Shown: positions 25,219 to 34,060, counted from the first letter of the stretch. The stretch is DNA of 64,000 bases from Lachnospiraceae bacterium (GCA_017463225.1 JAFTPO010000001.1:1-64000), one strand, 5' to 3'. Translations and numbers: made by a program. The notes: generated by a model from the letters alone, not told the origin.

Positions 25219-25746
25219 TTAATCTAATGTGAAAGTCATAGCAACGCCTGATGCTGTGATAGTAATGCTCTTCTCATCTGCATCATAAGTACCAACTAAT
25301 GTCTCATCGCCATCGATAAGAGTTACCTCATCACCGTCGAACTTAATCTTGCATGATGCTGAGTCATATCCCATAGCTGGAGCCTCAAGAGTACACTTGC
25401 TTCCCTTAACAGTTAAAGTCATATCAAAGCTCTCGCCTGACATAGCCTCCATCTCCTCAACAGTATACTCCATACCGTACATAGAAGCCTTTGAGAACTT
25501 GTAAGTTCCATCGTAATCGCTTCCTCCAAGAACCTTTACAAGTACAACAGCAACGATAGCGATAGCAACGATAGCTGCGATGATACCAACGATCATACCA
25601 GTGTTGTTCTTCTTTGCAGGAGCTGCACTGTAAACAGGCTGGTTAGGATCCATGTATGGCTGCTGAGGTGCTACTAAAGCTGCACCACAAGTGCTACATA
25701 CTGGAGTTCCGTCTGGTAACTGTGTTCCACAATTCTGACATACCAT
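25219..25746 (-). CDS. Zinc-ribbon, single-pass protein with one extracellular beta domain
   Basis: A 175-residue protein. A zinc ribbon (CQNCGTQLPDGTPVCSTCG) lies at 3-21. A Pro/Gln-rich linker follows, then one membrane helix (about 50-72). An extracytoplasmic domain of about 95 residues runs from YTVEEMEAMSGESFDMTLTV to the end. The same domain occurs twice in the next gene upstream, so the two are paralogues. Function unknown. The ribosome site GAGAGAAAGAGAGG lies shortly upstream. Confidence 0.75.
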   Translation of the reverse strand: MVCQNCGTQLPDGTPVCSTCGAALVAPQQPYMDPNQPVYSAAPAKKNNTGMIVGIIAAIVAIAIVAVVLVKVLGGSDYDGTYKFSKASMYGMEYTVEEMEAMSGESFDMTLTVKGSKCTLEAPAMGYDSASCKIKFDGDEVTLIDGDETLVGTYDADEKSITITASGVAMTFTLD

Positions 25747-25781
25747 AAGTTAAATCCTCTCTTTCTCTCTTATAAATTATA

Positions 25782-25808
25782 AAGGAGCTTGTAAATTACA
25801 AGCTCCTT
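25782..25808 (-). terminator. Hairpin after the two-domain zinc-ribbon gene
   Basis: AAGGAGCTTGTAA and TTACAAGCTCCTT form a perfect 13-bp stem with a 1-nt nominal loop. On the minus strand it is followed by TATAATTTAT. The T-tract is interrupted, so termination may be partial and the stem could also regulate the downstream gene. Confidence 0.5.
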
Positions 25809-25926
25809 CTACATTAGCACATATCATTTGAAAAAACCATAGTTTTTTTTCAAAAAATATCAAGTTTTGTTGAATAATATTTACATTGGTCCAAAAAGGT
25901 TACTTTTGGTTACCGATAAAGGATAA

Positions 25927-27261
25927 TTATTCCTCGGACTTTTCAAAAACCATATCTATACCATCCATAGTAATGGTGATGGTATCAGCAACCGGATCGT
26001 AGGTACCATATAATACCTCAGCTCCATCATCTAAGGTAACATTATTGTTATCATCCACATAAATAGTAGCCATTCCCTGTCCGGCCCCCATTTCTGATGC
26101 ATCTACAAGACAGAAGCCACTGTTAATGGTAAGTGTCATAGCATAAGTTTCTCCGGATATTTCCTCCATCTCCTCAACGGTGAAGGACTGTCCGCCTGAT
26201 GCTGTTGAAGCAAGCTCATAGGTTCCATGAAGAGTAGCTGTGGCATCATTTAAATCTCCGCTAAGAACAGGATTGTCAGCTATATCCTCGTGTACGAACT
26301 CAAGTAAAACGCCATCAGCATCTATAGTAAGCTTTAACTCATCAGCATCGTAGGTTCCGTATATCTCTCCGGTCAAATCTTTTAAGGTTATATCCTCACC
26401 ATCCTGAGTAAAGCTACAGGATCCAATGTTGTATCCCATGGCTGAACCATCAACTACACATATAGAACCATTTATTGTAAGTGTCATATCATAAGTTTGT
26501 CCACCGGCAAGCTCCAGCTCTTCTCTGGTATAGTAAACACCCTCTACTGTGGCACCTGTGAAAAGGTAATCACCCTCTCTGACAGCTTCGGAGTCATCTA
26601 TAGGAGCTTCTGTAGTAGCCTCTGTAGTAGTGGCTTCGGTTGTAGCTTCTGTGGTAGTAGCCTCAGTTGTGGTAGCCTCTGTAGTAGTAGCTTCGGTAGT
26701 AGTAGCTTCAGTAGTGGTTGGCTCCTTCTTGTCCTTATCATCCTTGTCACGTAATATAAGAACTATTCCAACTATAAGAGCAATAACAACTAACGCAATT
26801 ACTATAATTATAGGAAGCTTTGAGCCCTTCTTAGCAGGGGCAGGAGCCGCCTGATTACCAGGCTGATTAAACTGATATGGATTCTGTGGCATGCCACCCA
26901 TAGGTGCACCATAACCCATAGGCTGCTGGTTAGGAGCTCCCTGATTCACAGGTGGAACCGGAGCACCAAAGCCTGGCTGACTGTTAGGCTGCATAGGCTG
27001 TGAATTTACAAAGCTTGGCTGGCTAGGCTGGTTATTAACCGGCTGTGCAGGAATATTATCCATAGAGGAAAGAAGTGTTGTAGCATCCTCTACCTCAGGA
27101 ACTTCCGGCTGTGCAGGAGTGTTATCTACCGGTGCAGTTGGCTGCACAGGAGTATTGTTAACAGGTGCTGCAGTCTGAGGAGCGCTTCCGAGTGGGCTTC
27201 CACAGTCAGGGCAGTAAGGAATACCGTCCGGCACCTGAGCATTACATATAGGACATTGCAT
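25927..27261 (-). CDS. Zinc-ribbon, single-pass protein with TTTEA repeat linker and two extracellular beta domains
   Basis: A 444-residue protein. The zinc ribbon CPICNAQVPDGIPYCPDCG is at the N-terminus, followed by a long Pro/Gln/Asn-rich cytoplasmic linker and a membrane helix (about 150-170). Outside the membrane lies a TTTEA repeat stalk. Two copies of a roughly 85-residue domain follow (YTREELELAGGQTYDMTLTI... and FTVEEMEEISGETYAMTLTI...), each with a YGTYD motif. The start at 27261 is chosen over a longer frame because the ribbon begins there and an AGAGAGG site precedes it. The same domain occurs once in the downstream gene. Confidence 0.75.
   Translation of the reverse strand: MQCPICNAQVPDGIPYCPDCGSPLGSAPQTAAPVNNTPVQPTAPVDNTPAQPEVPEVEDATTLLSSMDNIPAQPVNNQPSQPSFVNSQPMQPNSQPGFGAPVPPVNQGAPNQQPMGYGAPMGGMPQNPYQFNQPGNQAAPAPAKKGSKLPIIIVIALVVIALIVGIVLILRDKDDKDKKEPTTTEATTTEATTTEATTTEATTTEATTEATTTEATTEAPIDDSEAVREGDYLFTGATVEGVYYTREELELAGGQTYDMTLTINGSICVVDGSAMGYNIGSCSFTQDGEDITLKDLTGEIYGTYDADELKLTIDADGVLLEFVHEDIADNPVLSGDLNDATATLHGTYELASTASGGQSFTVEEMEEISGETYAMTLTINSGFCLVDASEMGAGQGMATIYVDDNNNVTLDDGAEVLYGTYDPVADTITITMDGIDMVFEKSEE
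26602..26725 (-). repeat. 15-bp coding minisatellite (TTTEA repeats)
   Basis: About eight tandem 12- or 15-bp units code for ATTTEA-like repeats in the extracellular stalk of the zinc-ribbon protein. The unit length is a multiple of three, so copy-number change would alter stalk length without a frameshift. Confidence 0.8.
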
Positions 27262-27415
27262 GATATATACCTCTCTTTCGTTTAAATAAAATAGGAAGAG
27301 CCTGAAAATCAAACTCTTCCCACATTGTATCATAATATCTGACAAAATAATACATAATATTGGATTAAAAATAAACTAATATCATGCTTTTTCATTCATT
27401 TGGTGTACGTTATAC

Positions 27416-29353
27416 TTATCCGATAACCTTATCCTGAATCTCCTTAACGATATCAGCGATAAACTTATCAGCTTCCACGCTTCCAAGGTCGCCATCCTCG
27501 CCACGCTTTCTTACTGATACAGTGCCTGACTCCTCCTCGTTGGCACCGATGATAAGCATATAAGGAAGCTTGTTTAATCTAGCCTCACGAATCTTGTAGC
27601 CAATCTTTTCTGCTCTTTCATCCATAGTAGCGCGAACGCCTGCAGCTCTAAGCTTTGCAAGGATTTCTCCTGCATACTCATGGTGTTTCTCTGATATAGG
27701 AAGGATTCTAACCTGCTCAGGTGATAACCAAGTTGGGAATGCACCTGCATACTTTTCTATAAGCCAAGCAAGAGTTCTCTCGTAGCATCCCATTGAAGTT
27801 CTGTGGATGATGTATGGTCTTTCCTTCTCGCCATCCTTGTTAATGAAATACATATCGAACTGCTCTGCAAGTAAAGCATCCCACTGAATAGTAATCATAG
27901 TGTCTTCCTTGCCGTAAACATTCTTAGCATTAATATCTACCTTAGGACCATAGAATGCAGCCTCTCCTACATCCTCTGTAAATGGAATATTTAACTCATT
28001 AAGAATATTTCTAATATCCTGCTCTGTCTTCTCCCAAACCTCTGGCTCACCGATGTATTTTTCCTTATTTTCAGGATCCCACTTTGATAAGTGGTATGTT
28101 ACATCCTCTTCAACACCTAAGGTCTGTAAGCAGTACTGTGCAAGGGCGATACAATCCTTAAACTCGCTAATCATCTGGTCAGGTCTAACGATAAGGTGAC
28201 CTTCTGAGATAGTAAACTGGCGAACACGAGTTAAACCGTGCATCTCGCCTGAGTCCTCATTTCTAAATAAGGTAGAAGTCTCGCCATATCTGATAGGTAA
28301 GTCTCTGTATGACTTCTGACTTGCCTTATATACATAGTACTGGAATGGACAAGTCATAGGACGAAGGGCGAATACCTCCTTATCCTTTTCCTCATCGCCA
28401 AGGACGAACATACCATCCTTGTAGTGATCCCAGTGTCCAGAAATTTTGTAAAGGTCGCTCTTTGCCATAAGAGGAGTTTTGGTTCTTACATAACCACGCT
28501 TTTCCTCCTCGTCCTCAATCCATCTCTGAAGAGTCTGGATAATCTGAACACCCTTTGGCATAAGAAGTGGAAGTCCCTGACCGATAACATCAACAGTTGT
28601 GAAAAGCTCAAGCTCACGACCAAGCTTATTGTGGTCACGAAGCTTAATGTTCTCTAAGAACTCAAGTCTTTCCTCAAGGTCTGCCTTCTTAGTAAATGCA
28701 GTACCGTAGATACGAGTAAGCATCTTGTTATCTGAGTTTCCTCTCCAGTAAGCACCTGATGAAGATGTTAACTTGAAGAACTTAACAGCCTTAGTATTCA
28801 TAAGGTGTGGACCTGCACAAAGGTCAGTAAAATCACCCATAGTATAGAAGCTAATAGTTGCGTCCTCTGGAAGGTCGTTGATAAGCTCTACCTTGTATGG
28901 CTCATCCTTCTCCTCCATAAGCTTGATTGCCTCAGCTCTAGGAAGGGTAAATGCTCTAACCTCAGAGCCCTCCTTTACAAGCTTCTTCATCTCAGCCTCA
29001 ATCTTATCTAAATCCTCACGGCTAAGTGAAGGTATATCAAAGTCATAGTAAAATCCGTTGTCAATAGCAGGTCCGATGGCACACTTTGCCTCTGGGTAAA
29101 GGTGCTTAACAGCCTGTGCTAGAATGTGGCTTGCTGTATGCCAGAAGATTTTCTTACCTGCCTCATCATTAAATGTGAAAATGTTAAGAGTAGAGTCCTT
29201 GTCAACAATTGTTCTAAGGTCACATACCTCTCCGTTAATCTCTGCTGCACAAGCCATACGTGCAAGACCCTCGCTGATATCAGCGGCTATGTCGTAGGCA
29301 CTCATTGGCTGAGCGTACTCTTTTGATGATCCGTCTTTTAAAGTGATAATCAT
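27416..29353 (-). CDS. thrS: Threonyl-tRNA synthetase
   Basis: ThrS charges tRNA-Thr and edits mischarged Ser-tRNA. The 645-residue protein has an N-terminal TGS domain (about 1-60) and an editing domain with HTASHILAQAV (about 72-82). The class II catalytic core carries MTCPFQYYVYK and the motif 2 region RYGETSTLFRNEDSGEMHGLTRVR. The C-terminal anticodon-binding domain includes QVRILPISEKHHEYA. It is expressed from a T-box leader (29515-29795) and is thus expected to respond to uncharged tRNA-Thr. Confidence 0.97.
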   Translation of the reverse strand: MIITLKDGSSKEYAQPMSAYDIAADISEGLARMACAAEINGEVCDLRTIVDKDSTLNIFTFNDEAGKKIFWHTASHILAQAVKHLYPEAKCAIGPAIDNGFYYDFDIPSLSREDLDKIEAEMKKLVKEGSEVRAFTLPRAEAIKLMEEKDEPYKVELINDLPEDATISFYTMGDFTDLCAGPHLMNTKAVKFFKLTSSSGAYWRGNSDNKMLTRIYGTAFTKKADLEERLEFLENIKLRDHNKLGRELELFTTVDVIGQGLPLLMPKGVQIIQTLQRWIEDEEEKRGYVRTKTPLMAKSDLYKISGHWDHYKDGMFVLGDEEKDKEVFALRPMTCPFQYYVYKASQKSYRDLPIRYGETSTLFRNEDSGEMHGLTRVRQFTISEGHLIVRPDQMISEFKDCIALAQYCLQTLGVEEDVTYHLSKWDPENKEKYIGEPEVWEKTEQDIRNILNELNIPFTEDVGEAAFYGPKVDINAKNVYGKEDTMITIQWDALLAEQFDMYFINKDGEKERPYIIHRTSMGCYERTLAWLIEKYAGAFPTWLSPEQVRILPISEKHHEYAGEILAKLRAAGVRATMDERAEKIGYKIREARLNKLPYMLIIGANEEESGTVSVRKRGEDGDLGSVEADKFIADIVKEIQDKVIG

Positions 29354-29385
29354 AGTTCTTTTTTCCTTTCTATATGTTATAACCC

Positions 29386-29505
29386 GCAGTGCACCTCCTG
29401 CTAACGCAGTCGGTCGCGGGCATTCGCCCTATATGAATAATTTATATCTCATCTGTTAGTAAGCAAGCTTACACAGATGGCTATAAATTATTCATGCACT
29501 GCTCA
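29386..29505. repeat. Extra long hairpin between the T-box terminator and thrS
   Basis: GCAGTGCA (about 29386) pairs with TGCACTGC (about 29496). A strong inner stem pairs TGAATAATTTATA with TATAAATTATTCA, and there are small stems such as GGGC/GCCC. It lies downstream of the regulatory terminator but upstream of the ribosome site. It would be part of every full-length thrS mRNA. Its style resembles the other large intergenic hairpins in this window. Confidence 0.6.
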
Positions 29506-29514
29506 TTGCTTACG

Positions 29515-29795
29515 CGAAAGAAAGTCCCTAGCGTAATCTTACGCTAGGGACGATAAATCGCGGTTCCACCCTAGTTCCACCTTGTGAAAATCCACATCAA
29601 AATAATACATAGGGACCTTACAAAGTGACACTCTTTTATGATTGTAACGTAATCAACGGCCTATGTTTTGCATAGGCAGCTCCGAGGTAGTTTTCCCATA
29701 AGCGTGTTCTAAATTCTCTCTCAGCGGGTAGTGGAATTCTCTCTGTAGACCGTTTTGTATGGTACTCGTCTCATCATAGCTGTTAATATGAAATT
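29515..29795 (-). promoter_or_regulatory. T-box riboswitch of thrS
   Basis: On the minus strand the leader carries the T-box sequence AGGGTGGNACCGCG (29559-29572), which pairs with the CCA end of uncharged tRNA. Directly after it comes a perfect terminator stem GTCCCTAGCGT...ACGCTAGGGAC (29524-29551) followed by TTTCTTT. A GNTG-type stem I region lies upstream (about 29700-29790). The mechanism known for T-boxes is antitermination by uncharged cognate tRNA, here tRNA-Thr. I did not fix the specifier codon with certainty. Confidence 0.9.
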
Positions 29796-29801
29796 ATATT
29801 G

Positions 29802-29830
29802 ATTTTAGAACTAGTGAAATAAAAAGTCAA
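29802..29830 (-). promoter_or_regulatory. thrS promoter
   Basis: On the minus strand TTGACT (29825-29830), 17 nt and TAAAAT (29802-29807) place the transcript start just before the T-box leader. Confidence 0.75.
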
Positions 29831-29849
29831 GTGGAAACATTTATGCATA

Positions 29850-30668
29850 TTAAAAATTTTTAACAAAGGTTTTTGCCAGCTCAATCCAGGTTCCAATTTC
29901 TAGCTGTAGCTCGGATTTGTTTGGACTTAATGTGAGCTCATTTCCTAATGAAAGACCATGTACGCCTTTAGGGTATATGTGACATTCAAATGGAATGGAT
30001 TTTGCTTTTAGTGCCTGCATAAAAAGCATAGTGTTTTCTACAGGTACAGTATCATCCTCAAAGGTGTGCCACAAGAAGGTTTTTGGTGTATCTAAATTGA
30101 CCTTAAACTCTAAAGACATTTCATCTACAAGCTCCTGATATCTATCCCCGAGGAGCTCCACAAATGAGCCTCTGTGAGCGTGTTCACCGGATGTAATAAC
30201 TGGATAGCTTAAGATAAGTCCGTTAGGTCTGAGCAGTTCAGGATCAGTGTCAGTTTTTAAAGTCTGCTGTACTATAAAATCCCTCTTCCAGAAGCAACCA
30301 TAGGAAGCTGCCAGGTGACCTCCTGCAGATGAGCCCTGTATAAATATCTTATCAGGGATTATGTGCCATTCCTTGGCATGCTCTCTGATTAAGGCTACTG
30401 ATTTTGCCAGTTCTAAAAGTTGAGTTGGATAGTTTGCAGGCGAAACGGAATATCTTAATACCGCAGTGTGATAGCCTGCTGATAAAAACTGCAGTGCCAG
30501 CATCTCCCCCTCTCTGTCAGACACGTGGCAGTACCCGCCACCGGGACAGATTATTATCATAGGCCTTTCGTTAATAATAAATGATTCTGATGAATCGATA
30601 ATATATGTAGTTAATGTAGGGTTGTTTACGCTTCCCTCTACTGATATATCATAGGTGTTGTGAATCAT
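29850..30668 (-). CDS. Alpha/beta-hydrolase, acetyl esterase/BD-FAE type
   Basis: A 272-residue cytoplasmic esterase-like protein. The oxyanion motif is in ICPGGGYCHVSDREG (about 40-55), the nucleophile serine in IQGSSAGGH (about 117-126) and the acid residue in FEDDTVP (about 204-210). The catalytic histidine is in YPKGVHGLSLG. Related proteins remove acetyl or feruloyl groups from sugars or polysaccharides; the substrate here is not known. The start at 30668 follows AAAGGGGG; a longer frame to 30725 has no ribosome site. It is divergent from punA. Confidence 0.85.
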   Translation of the reverse strand: MIHNTYDISVEGSVNNPTLTTYIIDSSESFIINERPMIIICPGGGYCHVSDREGEMLALQFLSAGYHTAVLRYSVSPANYPTQLLELAKSVALIREHAKEWHIIPDKIFIQGSSAGGHLAASYGCFWKRDFIVQQTLKTDTDPELLRPNGLILSYPVITSGEHAHRGSFVELLGDRYQELVDEMSLEFKVNLDTPKTFLWHTFEDDTVPVENTMLFMQALKAKSIPFECHIYPKGVHGLSLGNELTLSPNKSELQLEIGTWIELAKTFVKNF

Positions 30669-30709
30669 TGGTATCCCCCTTTTTATGTGGTGCTTATATG
30701 CTTTTATAG

Positions 30710-30738
30710 TTGTTGATTTGTTCATTTTAGATTATAAT
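30710..30738 (+). promoter_or_regulatory. punA promoter
   Basis: TTGTTG (30710-30715), 17 nt and TATAAT (30733-30738), 40 nt before the start codon. Confidence 0.65.
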
Positions 30739-30778
30739 GACAGTAGGTTACAAAATCAAGATTTAAGGAGGTAAATAT

Positions 30779-31603
30779 ATGGGTAAGATAGTTGATAGAG
30801 TTGACAAATGCTGCGATTACATTAAGTCTAAGATAGACGGTTTTGTTCCAAAAGTGGCATTGATATTAGGCTCCGGCCTAGGTGACTTAGCAGAACAGAT
30901 TGAGGTAGTGGCAAGTGTAGATTATTCAGACATTCAGGGCTTTCCTCAGTCCACAGTTGCAGGACACAAGGGAAGATTTGTATTTGGACATATAGGTGAA
31001 ACCCCGGTAGTCATTATGCAGGGAAGAGTTCACTACTATGAAGGCTACACTATGGAGGATGTGGTTCTTCCAATTAGAATTATGCATAGCTTGGGGGCAG
31101 GCACCTTATTCCTGACCAATGCGGCAGGTGGCTTAGGTGATGGCTTTAAGGCAGGTGACCTTATGGTTATCACAGATCATATTAGCTGCTTTGTACCTAA
31201 TCCATTGTTAGGTCCTAATGAGGATGCATTGGGAGTTCGTTTCCCTGATATGAGTAATGTATACGACAAGGATTTGCAGCAGCTTATCTTCGACACCAGT
31301 GCAAAGCTTAATATACCGGTTAAGCAGGGAGTTTATCTTCAGCTTACAGGACCATCCTATGAAACTCCGGCAGAGGTTCGCATGTGCAAGCTGTTAGGAG
31401 CTTCAGCTGTTGGAATGAGTACAGCGGTGGAGGCAGTTGTGGCTAACCATATGAAGATGAAGATATGTGGTATATCCTTTATCTCTAACTTAGCTTCCGG
31501 CATTAGTGAGACACCTCTTTCCCACGAGGAGGTTAAGGCAGCAGGAGATGCTGTGGCACCAAAGTTCCAGGCTTTGGTGAAGGAAGTCATAGCAAGTATG
31601 TAA
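30779..31603 (+). CDS. punA: Purine nucleoside phosphorylase
   Basis: PNP cleaves purine (deoxy)ribonucleosides with phosphate in the salvage pathway. The 274-residue protein matches the trimeric type. It has ILGSGLGDLAEQI near 29-41, GRVHYYEGY near 84-92, TNAAGGLGDGFKAGDLM near 115-131 and the purine-site region LTGPSYETPAEVRM followed by GASAVGMSTAVEAVVANH. The ribosome site AAGGAGG is well spaced. It is a single-gene unit whose stop codon abuts the left arm of a giant hairpin. Confidence 0.95.
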   Translation: MGKIVDRVDKCCDYIKSKIDGFVPKVALILGSGLGDLAEQIEVVASVDYSDIQGFPQSTVAGHKGRFVFGHIGETPVVIMQGRVHYYEGYTMEDVVLPIRIMHSLGAGTLFLTNAAGGLGDGFKAGDLMVITDHISCFVPNPLLGPNEDALGVRFPDMSNVYDKDLQQLIFDTSAKLNIPVKQGVYLQLTGPSYETPAEVRMCKLLGASAVGMSTAVEAVVANHMKMKICGISFISNLASGISETPLSHEEVKAAGDAVAPKFQALVKEVIASM

Positions 31604-31604
31604 G

Positions 31605-31919
31605 TGGAAAGTTTTATGGGTCCGCATGTATGTGCGGGCTTTTTCAATGCCTTGATGACTGGCTAATAGACGTCTGCCGTGTGACTGTGAGGTGATTTTC
31701 TAATGTCCAAGTAAAGTCATTCAAAACCGTCGGGGCACGTTCCATGCCGTGCATCCGTGCACGGTATGGAACTGCGCTGGCGTCCGTGCCAGCGCTCCCC
31801 TACACTATCAAGCTTGGACATAAGAAAATCTACCTCTCGTCCCAATGTTAGACGTCTATTACCCAGTCATCTCAAAATATACAAGCTCCCGCACATACAT
31901 GGGGACATAAAGCTTTCCA
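31605..31919. repeat. Giant imperfect hairpin A (315 bp) after punA
   Basis: The arms start 2 nt after the punA stop. TGGAAAGTTTTAT (31605 on) pairs with ATAAAGCTTTCCA (to 31919), and CATGTATGTGCGGG pairs with CCCGCACATACATG. GATGACTGGCTAATAGACGTCT pairs with its near complement ending at about 31872, and GAGGTGATTTTCTAATGTCCAAG pairs with the segment at about 31813-31836. The tip holds nested small stems (GTTCCATGCCGTGC and GCGCTGG). Nearly the whole length can fold on itself. No open frame is present. Confidence 0.85.
31622..31646 (+). terminator. Probable punA terminator inside hairpin A
   Basis: CCGCA and TGCGG form a short stem followed by GGCTTTTT, about 20 nt after the punA stop. Confidence 0.6.
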
Positions 31920-31967
31920 TCGCCTTACGGCGATAAAAGCCTTAAGGTCAGATATCTGCCGGAGGCA

Positions 31968-32298
31968 TTGAAAGATTGATGCCCTTAAGTATATATGCGT
32001 AGGCTTGAAAAAGTAAGGTGTGATCCCTGCTGTGATTTAAGCTGCTTTTGCATTTGAGCATTTGCTTTTTCTTATGCCCGGTTTAATGAAGTAGCCAGCC
32101 ACAGACATGGACGTCTGTGGCAGCCTCTGAGGAGCCAAGGACGGCGACTCTGAGGCGGTGGCGAACTATAAGAAAATCTTGCTCCGGGCGTTAGAAAAAC
32201 AATGCGAGAATGTGTGTAACTTAAATCACAGCAGGGATTATACCTGGACATAAAGAAAGCCCCAAGCATATATGCTTAAGGGCTAGTCAATCTTTCAA
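31968..32298. repeat. Giant imperfect hairpin B (331 bp) before the tyrA 3' end
   Basis: TTGAAAGATTGA (31968-31979) pairs with TCAATCTTTCAA (32287-32298), which includes the tyrA stop codon. CCCTTAAGTATATATGC pairs with GCATATATGCTTAAGGG. CCCTGCTGTGATTTAAG pairs perfectly with CTTAAATCACAGCAGGG. The tip has CCACAGACATGGACGTCTGTGG and CCTCTGAG. The motif ATAAGAAAATCT is shared with hairpin A. The 48 nt between hairpins A and B hold a small CGCCTTACGGCG palindrome. Confidence 0.85.
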
Positions 32299-33137
32299 CT
32301 ATGAATTCCGTCGATTTCTTCCTTGCATTTTTTTCCTTCGGCCAGGAGGGCGCGGAGTTTGTCTGCGTCTTGTTGTTCCATAGCTTCTTTGTATTCTGTC
32401 AATGAGTTTATAAAGCAGTTTAACTCTTCTATGAGGTGGTCCTTGTTTTCTAAGAACAGCTCTGTCCACATATTTTCGTTAAGCCATGCAACTCTGGTCA
32501 AATCCTTGTAGCTTCCTGCTGAGAAGCCATCGTGGTTCTTGGCGGTTGGACTTTTAACGTAGGCATTTGACACAACATGAGCCATCTGAGAGGTGAAAGC
32601 TATCATAGAGTCATGACGGCTTGCATCGCAGATAGTAAACTTTCCAAATTTGATAGGGGAGAGAAGCTTCTTTGCTTTCTCGATGGTGCCTGTATCATTT
32701 AAGTCCTCAGGAACTAAAACCATTGAGGCCCCGTTGTACATAGTTTTCATACTATATTCTAAACCGGAGTAATGACGACCAGCCATAGGATGGCCACCTA
32801 CGAAGGTGAAGCCATGCTCCTTTGCTATAGGAAAGCATTCATTACATACATATTCCTTAACACCACAGCAGTCTATAACCATAGTACTGCTTGGGATGTG
32901 GTTAGCGTTATTCTTTAGGTAGTCGATGGATGCCTGTGGATATAGTGCCAAAAGTATCAGGTCGCAGTTAGGGATGGTTGTAGCATTTAGCTCACCCTCG
33001 ATTATCTTCATGTTGTAAGCATCCTTCATAACCTGCTCGTTTATATCATAAGCGTAAACTCTATGTTCATCATTTTCGCTGTAGGCCTTGGCGAAGGAAC
33101 CACCGATAAGACCTAGACCAACTATTCCAACTGTCAT
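32295..33137 (-). CDS. tyrA: Prephenate dehydrogenase
   Basis: TyrA oxidatively decarboxylates prephenate to 4-hydroxyphenylpyruvate in tyrosine synthesis. The 280-residue protein starts with the NAD(P) motif GIVGLGLIGGSFAKAY (about 4-19). It continues with GGHPMAGRHYSGLEYS, and the conserved region around HDSMIAFTSQMAHVVSNAY follows. There is no ACT domain, so feedback control by tyrosine through such a domain is absent. The start at 33137 is preferred because the upstream ATG at 33149 overlaps the ribosome site AAAGGATGG. Single gene; its 3' end lies within hairpin B. Confidence 0.9.
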   Translation of the reverse strand: MTVGIVGLGLIGGSFAKAYSENDEHRVYAYDINEQVMKDAYNMKIIEGELNATTIPNCDLILLALYPQASIDYLKNNANHIPSSTMVIDCCGVKEYVCNECFPIAKEHGFTFVGGHPMAGRHYSGLEYSMKTMYNGASMVLVPEDLNDTGTIEKAKKLLSPIKFGKFTICDASRHDSMIAFTSQMAHVVSNAYVKSPTAKNHDGFSAGSYKDLTRVAWLNENMWTELFLENKDHLIEELNCFINSLTEYKEAMEQQDADKLRALLAEGKKCKEEIDGIHS

Positions 33138-33298
33138 ATGAGACACCATCCTTTTATTTTTCTAAAGAAAATATAGCACATTGAAAATAGGGTGTCAATT
33201 TAATGATGTAAATTGCTAAAGTGTTTTTTGCATTTTTGGTATAGAAGCTAATTCATGTGGAAATAATTAGGTCATCTAGATTAAAAAGGAGTGTCAGT

Positions 33299-34060
33299 AT
33301 GAACAAGAAATCAAAGATATACCTAATTGTACTTATATGGGCAGCGGCTTTGCTACAGCTGGGAATAAATAATTCCATTAACAGAGAGGAGCAGCTGGTA
33401 AAGCAGGTTATGTCCAATCAGGAGGATAATCTAATGGAGGGTAGTGTGAGAGCTTATGGATATTATGGAGATATGGAGCTTAGTGATTTGGCTAGGGAGG
33501 AGATGGCGTTGAAGCTGGCGAGAAAGCTGGGTATAAGCTCAGACTACCAGATAAAACATGAGGATAATAGAAGGGGAAGGACAACAACCTTTACCAAGCT
33601 GGGGAAGAATGGAGACACCAAAATAGAGATTATATCCCTAAGCTCAGAGGATGAACAGGGTGAAACTAAAATCGAAAACTATATTGCCATAGAGCTTACA
33701 TTAAAGGGCTCTGCGGCAGGAGAGGTAAACTATTTTTCGGACAGTCTTAAGGACATATATATAAGCCTAGGTATGGAGACCACAACCAACATATATCTTC
33801 TCAGCACCAGCAAGGGTGAGCTTACACCATGGGAGAGACAGCAGCGCATAGAGGAGTTCTTAGATAATACAGATTCTAAAGAGGTTGATACCATAGAGTT
33901 TGATAATGTATATATGATTTATGGTTATTCCAGAAATATTGATGAGTTTGTGTATCAGGATGATTCTAAGGTAAATGTAAATATAGCCTTCGAATATGTT
34001 CCGGTGGAGGATATAACCTATATTCATATGGGAGTGCCATTTGTTGACAGGTCATTTTAA
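33299..34060 (+). CDS. YwmB-like (DUF1779) exported protein, tentative
   Basis: A 253-residue protein with an N-terminal hydrophobic segment (about 5-22, IYLIVLIWAAALLQLGI), so probably anchored outside the membrane. The body has a segment resembling YwmB (GSVRAYGYYGDMELSDLAREEMALKLARKLGI), followed by alternating beta strands and ending in IHMGVPFVDRSF. YwmB-type proteins have unknown function. The start is set by AAAAGGAG 8 nt upstream. It stands alone between tyrA and the rmlD-like gene. Family assignment is moderate. Confidence 0.6.
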   Translation: MNKKSKIYLIVLIWAAALLQLGINNSINREEQLVKQVMSNQEDNLMEGSVRAYGYYGDMELSDLAREEMALKLARKLGISSDYQIKHEDNRRGRTTTFTKLGKNGDTKIEIISLSSEDEQGETKIENYIAIELTLKGSAAGEVNYFSDSLKDIYISLGMETTTNIYLLSTSKGELTPWERQQRIEEFLDNTDSKEVDTIEFDNVYMIYGYSRNIDEFVYQDDSKVNVNIAFEYVPVEDITYIHMGVPFVDRSF

